33,929 nucleotides of DNA from an uncultured Peptoniphilus sp. (GCF_946222045.1 NZ_CAMILN010000019.1:1-33929), one strand, 5' to 3'. Numbered from the stretch's first letter, positions 8,357 through 17,315 are shown. Notes: generated by a model from the sequence alone, not told the origin. Made by a program: numbers and translations.

Positions 8357-8372
8357 TTTTAAATATTATAAA

Positions 8373-8399
8373 AAGGGCTCATGGAGCCCTTATTTTTTT
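8373..8399 (+). terminator. Rho-independent terminator of mnmA-rplY
   Basis: 8-bp stem AAGGGCTC/GAGCCCTT with a 3-nt loop, then A and a run of T, 16 bp after the rplY stop codon. Confidence 0.95.
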
Positions 8400-8515
8400 G
8401 CCCTAAATCAGGACATCTTTATTCATTTTTATAAACTTCTTAAGTATTTTTCCTCATCAAATACTTAAAAATATTTTTTTCTGCTTAAACTTTCAAAATT
8501 AAAACTATTTAAAAA

Positions 8516-9196
8516 CTATAAAAATTTCAAAATCTCACTTGGATTATCTATTATATTTTCTGTGTACTTTTCTAACATTTCTTTTGATCCAGTCCCACAG
8601 AGGACAGCAACTTTTATTGTATCCTTTCCAAAAACCATATCAACTCTTGAGTCGCCAACAACCATTATCTCCTGGTCTTCAAGAGAATACTTTTCTTTAA
8701 AGACTTCAAGACTCTCCTTATTAGGCTTCTTCTCGTAAATATCTGCAGCCGCATAAAAATCTATAAAAGAGTCAAGATTTAAGTATTCCATGGAATACTT
8801 CGCCTGCCTATAGTTATCTGATGTGAAGATCCCAATTAAGATATCCTTAGATTTTAAGATTTCAAAAAGACTTTTTAAGTCACAAGTTCCCCTTATAAAG
8901 TTGCTATTTTCTTTTAGATAATTTAAGAGGTGGTCATCAATCTCTTTATAAATTTCCTCAAGTTCACAATCAAGGTACTTAGAAAAAATTATTGCCAAGT
9001 CCATAGCAGTTTCAGATGAGAGAATAGAATTTTCCTCTACTCCACCGTCTTCTCTTATGCCAATTTCTTTAAAAAGTTTTTTCTTCTTATCCTCATCTAT
9101 GGTTTTTTCTTCCAAAAATTCTACAATAGAATCTACCCATCCATCTGTATATTCCAGGAGGGTCCCATCCTTGTCAAATAATATTGCCTTTATCAT
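8516..9196 (-). CDS. HAD-superfamily phosphatase (phosphoglycolate-phosphatase-like)
   Basis: Cytoplasmic 226-residue HAD hydrolase. Motif I is FDKDGT (nucleophile Asp8, acid/base Asp10), motif II lies in GIFTSDN, motif III includes the Lys of YEKKPNKE, and motif IV is VVGDSRVDM. A helical cap domain occupies about 15-85, the arrangement of PGP/Gph-type phosphatases. The ATG overlaps the stop codon of the PHP gene by 4 bp (ATGA), so it is the last gene of the ABC-transporter operon. A phosphatase acting on the monoester released by the PHP enzyme is an attractive inference, but HAD substrates cannot be read from sequence. I see no clear terminator after it. Confidence 0.9.
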   Translation of the reverse strand: MIKAILFDKDGTLLEYTDGWVDSIVEFLEEKTIDEDKKKKLFKEIGIREDGGVEENSILSSETAMDLAIIFSKYLDCELEEIYKEIDDHLLNYLKENSNFIRGTCDLKSLFEILKSKDILIGIFTSDNYRQAKYSMEYLNLDSFIDFYAAADIYEKKPNKESLEVFKEKYSLEDQEIMVVGDSRVDMVFGKDTIKVAVLCGTGSKEMLEKYTENIIDNPSEILKFL

Positions 9197-10506
9197 ACTA
9201 AATCTTTAAGTTCCTTCCAAGTTTTTATTTTTTTCTCACTTTTGTCTAAGTTGTAAAAATATGGATTAGTGAATCCATAGAGTTCTCCATCTTCACACCT
9301 AACATTTGCTCTAACATAGTGATAATTCTCGTCTAAGTTTAATTTTTCACACAAAGTATTTTCATAAGTTTTATAAATATCACCATCTACTATTAATTCT
9401 ATATGAAGTTTTTTGCCGTGAAAAGTACTTTCTTCTAAGTCCAAAGTAAATTCAGTATCATTAACTTTTTTTAACTCAATTAATTTTTCACGGGAGACAG
9501 AAATTTTCCCTGCTAACATTGCCTTCTTGATTTCATTTTTTGAAAGATTCTTTGCAAAAATATAGGTCTTTGGGTCTCCAAGGAGAGACGGGTATTTTGC
9601 ATTTTCATATTTTTCCTCAGGATAAAGATGAGAGTCACTGCCACCAATGCCATAGACAGGATATCCATTTTGAAGAAGAATATCCCAAGCTTTTAAAGCT
9701 TTTTCCATGGCATCAATAGAAGTCATATAAGTTGGATCATTTATTATTTCCATAAATTTTAAGTCATCTAAAGAATAATCATCTACTAAAAATTCAAAAG
9801 TTTCCATAAAGGGATGGTTAATTGAATAAATTTCATCCTTTATTTCCCTTAAAACTTTTAATAACCACTCTTCAGTGTTAAGTCCCTCTACAGAATATTT
9901 TTTAAAAACAGATTCATTAGTGAAAAATACATTGATGTGGCCGTACTTCGATGTGATTTCAGTACCTTCAATTATTAATAAATCTGTATAAGGAAATCTT
10001 GTCTGATTAAAGTTGTGGTCTGTTGGAGAAAAAAAGGACAGCTTTCTCTTTTTTGCTACTTCAATATTTTCTTCTGGAGATAAGTTTCCATCAGAGTAAA
10101 AGGTATGGGTGTGAAAGTCCCCTGCATACCAGCCTTCACTTTTATCTTTTACTCTATCTTCTTCTATGTCTACTTCTTCACTTGCATCAACAGGGCTTTC
10201 CTCTTCCTCGATTTTCAAAGTTACTTTATCTTCCTTATACAGGAGATAAGAAATTTTGTAGTCACCATTTTGTAATTCTTTAAAGCCATTGGAGGACTTT
10301 AAAATATCCTTTGACATAAATCTTTCTGTATCTCTATTAGCTGTAATGCTACCCACAATTTCATTTCCCCTATAGACAAATAGACTTATGAAAAATTTTT
10401 CTCCTTCTAGACTAAACTTGATTGAATCTTTTACTAGTTCATCTAAGTTTATTTTTAATTCTATTTCATTGTAACCATCTTTTAAATTTTCTACTATCTT
10501 ATTCAT
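9193..10506 (-). CDS. PHP-domain metal-dependent phosphoesterase (CehA/McbA-like)
   Basis: Predicted cytoplasmic metallohydrolase of 437 residues with no signal peptide. Residues 1-100 form a beta-rich N-terminal domain, 101-124 an acidic linker, and from about 126 a PHP domain. Metal ligands are visible: His132 and His134 (FHTHTF), Asp139, Asp163-His164 (TDH), Glu183, His190 (YGHINVF), His231 (NHP), and Asp291 with His293 (GGSDSH). A C-terminal domain of about 90 residues follows. PHP enzymes hydrolyse phosphate esters or related bonds. Placement directly after an Ugp-like ABC importer and before a HAD phosphatase suggests it acts on the imported compound, in the position that GlpQ/UgpQ holds in other species. 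The SD AAGGAG directly follows an intra-operon terminator. Confidence 0.85.
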   Translation of the reverse strand: MNKIVENLKDGYNEIELKINLDELVKDSIKFSLEGEKFFISLFVYRGNEIVGSITANRDTERFMSKDILKSSNGFKELQNGDYKISYLLYKEDKVTLKIEEEESPVDASEEVDIEEDRVKDKSEGWYAGDFHTHTFYSDGNLSPEENIEVAKKRKLSFFSPTDHNFNQTRFPYTDLLIIEGTEITSKYGHINVFFTNESVFKKYSVEGLNTEEWLLKVLREIKDEIYSINHPFMETFEFLVDDYSLDDLKFMEIINDPTYMTSIDAMEKALKAWDILLQNGYPVYGIGGSDSHLYPEEKYENAKYPSLLGDPKTYIFAKNLSKNEIKKAMLAGKISVSREKLIELKKVNDTEFTLDLEESTFHGKKLHIELIVDGDIYKTYENTLCEKLNLDENYHYVRANVRCEDGELYGFTNPYFYNLDKSEKKIKTWKELKDLV

Positions 10507-10516
10507 ATTTCTCCTT

Positions 10517-10547
10517 AAAAAAAGCTCTGGGCTTTAACCCAAAGCTT
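10517..10547 (-). terminator. Intra-operon terminator between lipoprotein and PHP genes
   Basis: On the minus strand a 10-bp stem (AAGCTTTGGG/CCCAGAGCTT, one G-T pair) with a 6-nt loop is followed by seven T. The SD of the PHP gene comes directly after. Partial readthrough would give more lipoprotein transcript than phosphoesterase transcript. Confidence 0.88.
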
Positions 10548-10566
10548 GATTATAAATTTTTATTTT

Positions 10567-11871
10567 TTACTTATTTATTTCATCAAGAGCTGCTTGTGCA
10601 GTCTTTGCTGCTTCGTCAAGAGCAGTCTTTGCATCAATGTTTTGAAGCTCAACCTTATCAGCAGCAATTGAAAGTGCATCTGTTATTTTTCCATCAGTTG
10701 GATCAATGAAAGCTGGTGAAGCGTGCATTGCTTGTTCATAAGGTACTCCTGCGTAAGGATTTTCTTCGATGAATTTTTTGTATTCAGCAACATCTGCTGC
10801 AGATTTTCTTACTGGAATGTATCCAATTTTTTCTGACCACTTAGCTGAAACTTCTGGGCTTGTGAAATAAGCTATCCAGTCATAGGCTGCCTTTTGTTGT
10901 TCTTCACTTGCTGCTGCAGGAACAAGTAGTGAGTGTGCACCAGCAACTGGTTTTCCTGGGTTTCCATTAAGTCCTGGTTGTGGAAGTGATGAAATTTTTG
11001 TAAAGTCAAGGTCTCCCTTGTCTCCTGATGAACCAGTGTAGGACATTGCATCTCCATTCATTACATCGTCAATTGTTCTATACCAATATTCCCAGCCTTG
11101 TCCACCAGATTCAATTTTTGTGGTCTTATTTTCAAAAATTTGTTGTCTTACAAAATCCCATGAGTCAACCCATTCTTTGCTATTGATTAAAACTTTTTTG
11201 CCATCATCAGATAAAATTTTACCCCCATTAGATAGAGCTATATCTATTAAGTTTTCATGATTGTACATTACAAGGTGACCCCAATTTGCTATTCCCTTAT
11301 CTTGAATTTCTTTTGAGTATTTAAAAGTATTCTCCCAAGTGCTATATACATCTTTTGGATCAAGTCCTGCCTTTTCCAGTAAGTCTTTTCTGTAATAAAT
11401 TACTTGAGTTGTACCATATGCCGGGAACCCGTAAACTTTGTCATCAACCATTGCAGGTTTCATAAAAACTTCAAGATAATCATCAATAGGAGTTCTATCA
11501 TCTATATATTTTGTTAAATCTGCAAGCATTCCGTCCTTTACTCTTAATTCAATGTTTGAGCCAATGTAAACTGCTGGTGGCTCCTTAGCTGCAATAGCTG
11601 CCTGAACTTTTTGAAAAGTTTCATTGTAGTCAGCTTGTTGAACACCAACAACCTTTACCTTATCTTGTGACTCGTTAAATTCTTTTATAATTTCTTCCAT
11701 AGTTTCACCAGCAACTGAACCAAGTCCATACCAAAATTGGATTTCAGTTTTGCCTTTTGAATCTGCTGTCTTTTCTTCCGTCTTCATTGCATTTTTTGCA
11801 GAACTTGAACATCCTGTAAAAATCATAAGTGCACATAGCATAAGTAATGCTGTTTTAAAAATTTTTTTCAT
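10567..11871 (-). CDS. ABC-transporter extracellular substrate-binding lipoprotein (UgpB/MalE-like)
   Basis: High-affinity binding component, anchored to the outer face of the membrane. The 434 residues start with a lipoprotein signal peptide; the lipobox is IFTGC with Cys21 as the acylated residue (Phe at -3 is slightly unusual). The mature part has the family 1/8 solute-binding fold, with FWYGLGSVAGETMEEIIKEFNES at its start and AYDWIAYFTSPEVSAKWSEKIGYIPVR near the end, a segment typical of UgpB-like glycerol-phosphate and oligosaccharide binders. The gene follows the second permease, has an AAGGAG SD, and is followed by a terminator. The ligand cannot be fixed from sequence; the PHP and HAD neighbours favour a phosphorylated one. 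Confidence 0.92.
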   Translation of the reverse strand: MKKIFKTALLMLCALMIFTGCSSSAKNAMKTEEKTADSKGKTEIQFWYGLGSVAGETMEEIIKEFNESQDKVKVVGVQQADYNETFQKVQAAIAAKEPPAVYIGSNIELRVKDGMLADLTKYIDDRTPIDDYLEVFMKPAMVDDKVYGFPAYGTTQVIYYRKDLLEKAGLDPKDVYSTWENTFKYSKEIQDKGIANWGHLVMYNHENLIDIALSNGGKILSDDGKKVLINSKEWVDSWDFVRQQIFENKTTKIESGGQGWEYWYRTIDDVMNGDAMSYTGSSGDKGDLDFTKISSLPQPGLNGNPGKPVAGAHSLLVPAAASEEQQKAAYDWIAYFTSPEVSAKWSEKIGYIPVRKSAADVAEYKKFIEENPYAGVPYEQAMHASPAFIDPTDGKITDALSIAADKVELQNIDAKTALDEAAKTAQAALDEINK

Positions 11872-11894
11872 TTTTTCTCCTTTTTAATTAAATT

Positions 11895-12713
11895 TTAACC
11901 TTTTATTCCACTATCAGATATTCCTTTTATAAACCATTTTTGTAAGACAATAAATAGTATTAAAAGTGGAAGACCTGATATAGTATTTCCTGCCATTAAA
12001 AGAGGTAAGTTTTCTCCAAAATTTCCCTGTGATGTGAAAAATTTATTTAGTCCAACGCTTATCAAATACTTTGATTTTGAATTTGTAATAAGTGATGGCC
12101 ACATATAATTGTTATACATTGTTACAAATTGGATAAGTGCATTAGTGAGTATAGTTGATTTAGAAATAGGAAGTACAACTTTTAAAAGTATATCCATGTC
12201 ACTTGCTCCATCCATTTCAGCAGCTTCTATTAGCTCCTTTGGCACCTCCTTAAAAGTGTTGTAGAGCATATAAATTGTAAAGACTGCCACTGAATTTGAA
12301 ATAATAATTCCAGTCAAAGTATCTATTAAATTTAATTTCGCAATTATTACATAGCTTGGCACATATGTTGTTGCAGCAGGAAGCATATAAGTCAAAAGAA
12401 TCCCCTTAAACATCATGCCTCTTAGTTTAAAGGAAAATCTGTACATGCCATATGCAAGTAAAACCCCTGTAACAATTTGAAGAATTACTATTATAATTGA
12501 TGTAACAATTGAATTTATAATATATAAATCAAAAGGTGCTAAATTTAATGCCCCAATAAAATTCCTAAAATCTAAAAAATCTGGCATAAAGCTAAGGGGC
12601 TTTCGCATAATTGATTCTGTAGTTTTAAAGGAATTTGAAATCATCCACATTAGCGGGAAAAATGTTATTACTGATAAGATTATAAGCACAAGGTGTCTCG
12701 CTACTTTTTTCAT
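11895..12713 (-). CDS. ABC-transporter permease, MalG/UgpE type
   Basis: Inner-membrane subunit of the importer, about 272 residues, with six predicted membrane segments. The ATPase-coupling EAA loop reads EAAEMDGASDMDILLKVVLPISK. Tandem ATGs lie at 12716 and 12713; the second leaves 4 bases after the GGAGG SD and is preferred, the first leaves only one. Both overlap the stop codon of the upstream permease. It forms a heterodimer with the MalF/UgpA-type subunit. Confidence 0.93.
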   Translation of the reverse strand: MKKVARHLVLIILSVITFFPLMWMISNSFKTTESIMRKPLSFMPDFLDFRNFIGALNLAPFDLYIINSIVTSIIIVILQIVTGVLLAYGMYRFSFKLRGMMFKGILLTYMLPAATTYVPSYVIIAKLNLIDTLTGIIISNSVAVFTIYMLYNTFKEVPKELIEAAEMDGASDMDILLKVVLPISKSTILTNALIQFVTMYNNYMWPSLITNSKSKYLISVGLNKFFTSQGNFGENLPLLMAGNTISGLPLLILFIVLQKWFIKGISDSGIKG

Positions 12714-13606
12714 CATGCCTCCAACTTCTTTCTCATAAATATCATTGCTAATGATAAAATCGCTGTTATTATTACAATAATAAGTGATATTGCACTTGCC
12801 TTGCCCATATTAAACTCTTCAAATGCCATTTGATAAAACAAATATAATAGAGTCCTCGTTGAACCTGCTGGACCTCCTCTTGTCAAAACTGAAAACTGAT
12901 CATAAGCTTGAATTGAAGTTATAAGATTCATAATTAGCAGGAAAAATGTGGTGCTCTTTGTCATTGGAAAATAAATATATTTTATTTTTTCAAAAATATT
13001 TATCCCTTCAAGTTTTCCTACTTCAAATAAGCCATTTGGAATTTTACTCATGGCATCTGTATAAAATAACATTGCCCAACCAGCATTCTTCCAAATTGTC
13101 ACCATAATTACTGCAAGCATGGCTGTGTTTTCATTGCTTAACCAGTTGGGACCATCTATACCCACTGTGGCAAGGATCCTATTTATTAGACCAACATCCC
13201 CTCTTAGCATCCATGACCAGACAATTGACATGGCAACCATTGGAGTAACCCAAGGTGAAAATAAAAAGCCTTGATAAATCAATTTACCCCTGAAATTTCC
13301 TTGCAAAAATAGGGCAAATATAAATCCCAAAAGTAACACAGGGACCACTGTTCCAATTCCAAATACCAAAGTATTTTTAGCAGCTTGCCAGAAAAAACCA
13401 TCTTGCAAGATGTACTTGTAATTATCCAGTCCAACAATATCGTAGTTTGGACTCACATAATTCCAATTTGTAAAGGAAATAATAAATGATGCAAGCATTG
13501 GCAAAAACCAAAAAATTAAAAGTGGCAACATGGGAATTAAGAAGTAAGTCAAAAACTCTTTAAGTCCAAGCTCTCTCTCATAGGATTTTCTTATGCTAGT
13601 CTTCAT
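12713..13606 (-). CDS. ABC-transporter permease, MalF/UgpA type
   Basis: Inner-membrane subunit of about 297 residues with six predicted membrane segments and an EAA-like coupling loop (VGKLEGINIFEKIKYIYFPM). The AYDQFSVLTRGGPAGSTRTLLYL segment is characteristic of UgpA/MalF-type carbohydrate permeases. The ATG at 13606 is preferred because AGGTG stands 6 bases upstream; the GTG at 13615 is itself part of that SD. The gene overlaps the end of the ATPase gene by 11 bp. Confidence 0.93.
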   Translation of the reverse strand: MKTSIRKSYERELGLKEFLTYFLIPMLPLLIFWFLPMLASFIISFTNWNYVSPNYDIVGLDNYKYILQDGFFWQAAKNTLVFGIGTVVPVLLLGFIFALFLQGNFRGKLIYQGFLFSPWVTPMVAMSIVWSWMLRGDVGLINRILATVGIDGPNWLSNENTAMLAVIMVTIWKNAGWAMLFYTDAMSKIPNGLFEVGKLEGINIFEKIKYIYFPMTKSTTFFLLIMNLITSIQAYDQFSVLTRGGPAGSTRTLLYLFYQMAFEEFNMGKASAISLIIVIITAILSLAMIFMRKKLEA

Positions 13607-14672
13607 AGTTTTCACCTATATAAATTCTATTCCCAGAAACCCTATCAAAGAAGTAAGCCTTATCTTTTGGTATTTTTACAAAAAATCCACCATTATCTTT
13701 TGGATTTTTTTCTAAATCGCATTTCAAAATTATTTTGTTGGAAAATAAATTTCCTGAGATATTGTAATCAGATCCCAAAAGCTCAATTAAATTGACACTA
13801 AAAGGCAATCCTTCGCTCTTTGAAAACTCTAGAGCTTCTGGCCTTACTCCTAAAGTAATTTTTCCATCAGCTAAACTTAGCCCACCTAAAATTTTATTAG
13901 CTTCGTCATCATAGAAGTTACCATCTTTTACTTCACCATTAATAAAATTCATGGCCGGCGAACCCAAAAATCCTGCAACAAAGGCATTAATAGGATTAGT
14001 GTAAAGCTCTCTTGGGCTTCCAATTTGCTGAATTACTCCATTATTTAAACAGACAATTCTCGTCGCCATAGTCATAGCCTCGGTTTGGTCGTGAGTGACA
14101 TAAATGACAGTTGAACCCAGCTTGTTTTTCAAATTAACAATTTCTTCACGCATTTCAACCCTAAGTTTTGCATCTAGGTTTGAAAGTGGCTCATCCATTA
14201 AAAATATGTCAGATTCTTTCACTATTGCCCTACCCAATGCCACTCTTTGCATTTGACCACCAGATAAATCCTTTGGCTTCCTATTTAAGTAATTAGTCAA
14301 ATTTAAAATTTCAGCAGTTCTTCTCACATTTTCATCAATTAATTTTTTATCTAGTTTTCTAATTTTTAATCCAAAAGCTATATTGTCATAGACACTTAAG
14401 TGAGGATAAAGTGCATATGACTGAAATACCATTGCTATATTCCTGTCTTTAGGTAAAAGGTCGTTAGATAATTTTCCATCAATATAAAGTTCTCCACTAG
14501 TTATGTCTTCAAGACCAGCAATCATCCTAAGACTTGTTGACTTACCACATCCGGAAGGACCAACAAATACAATAAATTCATTCTCCTTTATGTCAATGGA
14601 AAAATCTTTAACTGCATATTCCTCATTTTCTTCATACTTTTTGCATATATTTTTTAAGCTGATTTTGGACAA
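13596..14672 (-). CDS. ABC-transporter ATPase, MalK/UgpC/MsmK type
   Basis: Cytoplasmic ATPase energising the importer. From a TTG start at 14672 it has 358 residues: Walker A GPSGCGKST (38-46), Q-loop MVFQSYALYPHL, signature LSGGQMQRVALGRAIV, Walker B with FLMDEPLSNLDAKLR, H-loop VTHDQTEAMTMA, then a C-terminal regulatory/TOBE region. I chose the TTG because AAAGGAGGAG precedes it at ideal distance. The ATG at 14690 lies so that this SD would be coding sequence, and no SD stands before it. It is the first gene of a six-gene operon (ATPase, two permeases, lipoprotein, PHP, HAD). Confidence 0.93.
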   Translation of the reverse strand: MSKISLKNICKKYEENEEYAVKDFSIDIKENEFIVFVGPSGCGKSTSLRMIAGLEDITSGELYIDGKLSNDLLPKDRNIAMVFQSYALYPHLSVYDNIAFGLKIRKLDKKLIDENVRRTAEILNLTNYLNRKPKDLSGGQMQRVALGRAIVKESDIFLMDEPLSNLDAKLRVEMREEIVNLKNKLGSTVIYVTHDQTEAMTMATRIVCLNNGVIQQIGSPRELYTNPINAFVAGFLGSPAMNFINGEVKDGNFYDDEANKILGGLSLADGKITLGVRPEALEFSKSEGLPFSVNLIELLGSDYNISGNLFSNKIILKCDLEKNPKDNGGFFVKIPKDKAYFFDRVSGNRIYIGENYED

Positions 14673-14723
14673 ATCCTCTCCTCCTTTCATCTAATTTATT
14701 CTACTTTTAATTTAAATATAAAA

Positions 14724-14751
14724 AATATATGGAGGGTAAAATATTTGTAAA
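14724..14751 (-). promoter_or_regulatory. Candidate promoter of the ABC-PHP-HAD operon
   Basis: Minus strand: TTTACA (14751-14746), 16-bp spacer, TATATT (14729-14724). Each hexamer matches 5 of 6. The AT-rich context makes chance matches likely. Confidence 0.4.
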
Positions 14752-14787
14752 TTAGAAAAATTTATATTTTAAAAAAAATATGCAATT

Positions 14788-14819
14788 AAAAAGAGTCCAC
14801 TAAAAATTAAGTGAACTCT
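14788..14819 (-). terminator. Rho-independent terminator of bioY-bioD-bioA
   Basis: Minus strand: 10-bp stem AGAGTTCACT/AGTGGACTCT (one G-T pair) with an 8-nt loop and a T-run, 12 bp after the bioA stop codon. Confidence 0.88.
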
Positions 14820-14831
14820 AAAAAATATTTT

Positions 14832-16034
14832 TTATTTATTTTCAAACCATTCTTTCATAGTTCTCATTACTTTCCTAAGTTCTTCTTCTGTGATTACATA
14901 GGGAACCATGGAGTAAATGTATTTAACAAAGGGCCTTGAGAAGACTCCTCTTTCATAGGCAAATTCTTGGAAGCCTTCTATGTCCTTGCCATCTTTAACT
15001 TCTATACAGACACAAGCTCCCATGATTCTCACTTCCTCAATTTTTTCATGAGTGAAGCCTTCCATTTCCTCTCTTTCGATTTCTTCAATCCTCTTGATCT
15101 TACTCATAAAGTCTTCTTCTTGGAAGATTTCAATACACTTGGATCCCACAGCACAAGCTAGTGGATTTCCCATAAAAGTTGGTCCATGCATAAGGGCATG
15201 TCTTGGGTCGTCATCATAAAAGGCATCAAAGACCTTCTTGTTGGCAACTGTAGCTGCATGGCCAAGGTAACCTCCTGTTAGAGCCTTGCCAAGACATATT
15301 ATGTCTGGTAGAACTAAGTCTGCAACAAACCTATGACCAGTCCTTCCAAAGCCTGTTGCAACTTCGTCAAATATTAGCAATACATTGTGCTCATCACAAA
15401 GTTCCCTTGCTCTTTCCAAGAAAGAAATGTCATACATCCTCATTCCACCAGCCCCTTGTAAAAGTGGCTCAACTATAAAGGAGTTTAGCTTGTCTCCATA
15501 CTTTTCAAAGGCATCTTCAAGGGCATCAATTTCTGTTGGAATGTTTACAACATACTTGCTCTTGCCATAGGCTTCGAGGACAAAATGATAGTCTTCGTCG
15601 TCGCCAACCTCCATAGTTTTAAAGGTATCTCCATGGTAGGCATTAGATAGGGCAAGAATCATTGTCCTTTCCTTTTCTCCCTTGTTCATATAATATTGAA
15701 GGGCCATCTTTAGGGCAACTTCTACTGCCACAGAACCTGAGTCAGAAAAGAAGGGATAGTCCAAGTCTCCTGGCAAAAATTCCTTTAGTTGGTTAGAAAG
15801 TCTTTCCACTGGCTCGTGAGTTAGGCCACCAAGCATTACGTGAGAGAACTTCTTCACTTGATCTATTAGGGCTTCATTTATTTTTTCATTTTTGTAGCCA
15901 AAAATTGTGGACCACCAAGATGAAACTGAGTCAATCATATCATTGTCTTCTGTGTAAAGGTGGACTCCCTTAGCATCTATAACCTTATAAGGTGGCTTCA
16001 TAGTCTTTAGTTGTTCATATGGATACCAAATCAT
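14832..16034 (-). CDS. bioA: Adenosylmethionine-8-amino-7-oxononanoate aminotransferase
   Basis: PLP enzyme that converts 7-keto-8-aminopelargonate to 7,8-diaminopelargonate in biotin synthesis. The 400-residue class-III aminotransferase shows IDSVSSWWSTIFGY near the N-terminus (the WW motif typical of BioA), FFSDSGSVAVEVALKMA for cofactor phosphate binding, LLIFDEVATGFGRTG with the PLP Asp, and the Schiff-base Lys in CLGKALTGGYLG. It is somewhat shorter than E. coli BioA (about 430) but no motif is missing. It is the last gene of bioY-bioD-bioA, 15 bp after bioD. No bioB, bioF or bioW is present in this window. Confidence 0.95.
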   Translation of the reverse strand: MIWYPYEQLKTMKPPYKVIDAKGVHLYTEDNDMIDSVSSWWSTIFGYKNEKINEALIDQVKKFSHVMLGGLTHEPVERLSNQLKEFLPGDLDYPFFSDSGSVAVEVALKMALQYYMNKGEKERTMILALSNAYHGDTFKTMEVGDDEDYHFVLEAYGKSKYVVNIPTEIDALEDAFEKYGDKLNSFIVEPLLQGAGGMRMYDISFLERARELCDEHNVLLIFDEVATGFGRTGHRFVADLVLPDIICLGKALTGGYLGHAATVANKKVFDAFYDDDPRHALMHGPTFMGNPLACAVGSKCIEIFQEEDFMSKIKRIEEIEREEMEGFTHEKIEEVRIMGACVCIEVKDGKDIEGFQEFAYERGVFSRPFVKYIYSMVPYVITEEELRKVMRTMKEWFENK

Positions 16035-16049
16035 TTTATATCTTAACTC

Positions 16050-16730
16050 CTATTCGTAAATCTCTTTTAGCTTCTCAACATCAATGTCTAGGTCCTTGTC
16101 ACCCTTTTTGACACAGGCTAAGACTTCTAGACCTGACATGTGCTCACACATTTTTATATTGTCTTCTTGCATGACATTTCCTGGGATAAAGTTGTTAAAA
16201 ATTATTCCCTTGACCTTCATTCCCTTTTCCTTCATATAAAAGGCTGTCAAGACTACATTATTTATAGTTCCAAGTCCTGCATCTGCAACAATAAGTGTAG
16301 AAAGATTTGCTTTCTTTATGAAGTCTCCTAAATAAATTTCTTCTTCATCAAATCTTAAGGGACAAAGAATTCCACCGGACCCTTCAAGAGTTATGTAGTC
16401 GTACTTTTTCTTTAAATCTTCAAACTTTTCTATTGCATAGTCAAGATCTATTGGATTACCTTCGATTTGTGCAGCCAAGTGAGGAGAATAGGCATGCTCA
16501 TAAACATAGTGACACATTTCTTCCAGAGGTTGGTCAATTCCTCCAAGCTCTTTTACAAATTTTGCATCACCAGGTATGAGATTTCCCTCATTATCCTTGT
16601 CATTTCCACTCATGGCAGCCTTGTAGTAGGCAGACTTTCCTTCTTCTTTAAGTTTTTTTACAAGAAGTCCTGCTACATAGGTCTTTCCAATTTCTGTTCC
16701 TGTTCCTGTTACAAAAATATTTTTACTCAT
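16050..16730 (-). CDS. bioD: ATP-dependent dethiobiotin synthetase
   Basis: Closes the ureido ring of dethiobiotin from diaminopelargonate, CO2 and ATP. The 226-residue P-loop protein starts with FVTGTGTEIGKTYVAGLL, the BioD Walker A (GTGTEIGKT), with the substrate Lys in YYKAAMSG and the TLEGSGGILCPL segment that carries the EGAGG-like motif (here EGSGG). The length is normal for the family. The gene lies 10 bp after bioY's stop codon with an AAAGGAG SD and 15 bp before bioA. Regulation is probably by BirA at the bioY promoter. Confidence 0.96.
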   Translation of the reverse strand: MSKNIFVTGTGTEIGKTYVAGLLVKKLKEEGKSAYYKAAMSGNDKDNEGNLIPGDAKFVKELGGIDQPLEEMCHYVYEHAYSPHLAAQIEGNPIDLDYAIEKFEDLKKKYDYITLEGSGGILCPLRFDEEEIYLGDFIKKANLSTLIVADAGLGTINNVVLTAFYMKEKGMKVKGIIFNNFIPGNVMQEDNIKMCEHMSGLEVLACVKKGDKDLDIDVEKLKEIYE

Positions 16731-16740
16731 TTTTTCTCCT

Positions 16741-17295
16741 TTAATTATAAGCCTTGTTAATAACTGGAATTAATCTCTTGCCAAGAAAAGCGCCTAAAAA
16801 GCACAAAACAATGTCTCCTGGCACTGCAAGTAAGAAGCAATAAATAATAATTGCCTTAACTCCAATTGGCGATCCCAAATAAAAATTGCTAATAAAGTAG
16901 TAATAAACCATGCCCATGATATAAACTATGGCGAGTCCCACAAAGTTTGCCTTGAGAAGTCTCTTCATATCAGGTCTCTTGTCCTTGTTTGCAATCTTGC
17001 CTGTAGCATAAGCTCCAAAGGCAAAACCAATTATGTAACCAAAGGATGGTTTAAGAACATAGGCAAAACCTCCACCTTCAGTAAAGACTGGAAGACCTAT
17101 TAAACCCAAGATTATATAAACAAGGACTGCTGTGGCACCAAGCTCTGGTCCCAACAAAAGCCCTGCAAGCATGGTAAATAAAAGTTGCAGGGTAAAGGGC
17201 AAGACTGGTATAGGGACTCTTATAAAGGTTCCCACAATAATAAGGGCAACAAATAGTGAACACATCACCAAGTCTCTCGCTTTTAAATTTTTCAC
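16741..17295 (-). CDS. bioY: Biotin transporter S component BioY
   Basis: Substrate-binding membrane subunit of an ECF-type biotin transporter. About 184 residues with six predicted membrane segments; the PVLPFTLQLLFTMLAGLLLGP and GGGFAYVLKPSFGYIIGFAFGAY segments are characteristic of BioY. I chose the GTG at 17295 because GGAGG stands 5 bases upstream. The frame is open to a TTG at 17325, but that has no SD and lies at the edge of the BirA operator. No EcfA or EcfT gene is nearby, so a shared energising module is presumably encoded elsewhere. It is the first gene of the biotin operon. Confidence 0.95.
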   Translation of the reverse strand: MKNLKARDLVMCSLFVALIIVGTFIRVPIPVLPFTLQLLFTMLAGLLLGPELGATAVLVYIILGLIGLPVFTEGGGFAYVLKPSFGYIIGFAFGAYATGKIANKDKRPDMKRLLKANFVGLAIVYIMGMVYYYFISNFYLGSPIGVKAIIIYCFLLAVPGDIVLCFLGAFLGKRLIPVINKAYN

Positions 17296-17315
17296 ACTAA
17301 CCTCCAAAATTTTAT

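Noticed and set aside
8133..8468. Lys-rich plus-strand ORF overlapping the end of rplY
   Set aside because: It is the +1-frame shadow of the Glu/Asp-rich tail of L25 and runs through the rplY terminator; it has no SD.
8436..8480. Hairpin TTAAGTATTT/AAATACTTAA between rplY and the HAD gene as the ABC-operon terminator
   Set aside because: The stem is AT-only and there is no T-tract after it on the minus strand; I could not support termination for that operon.
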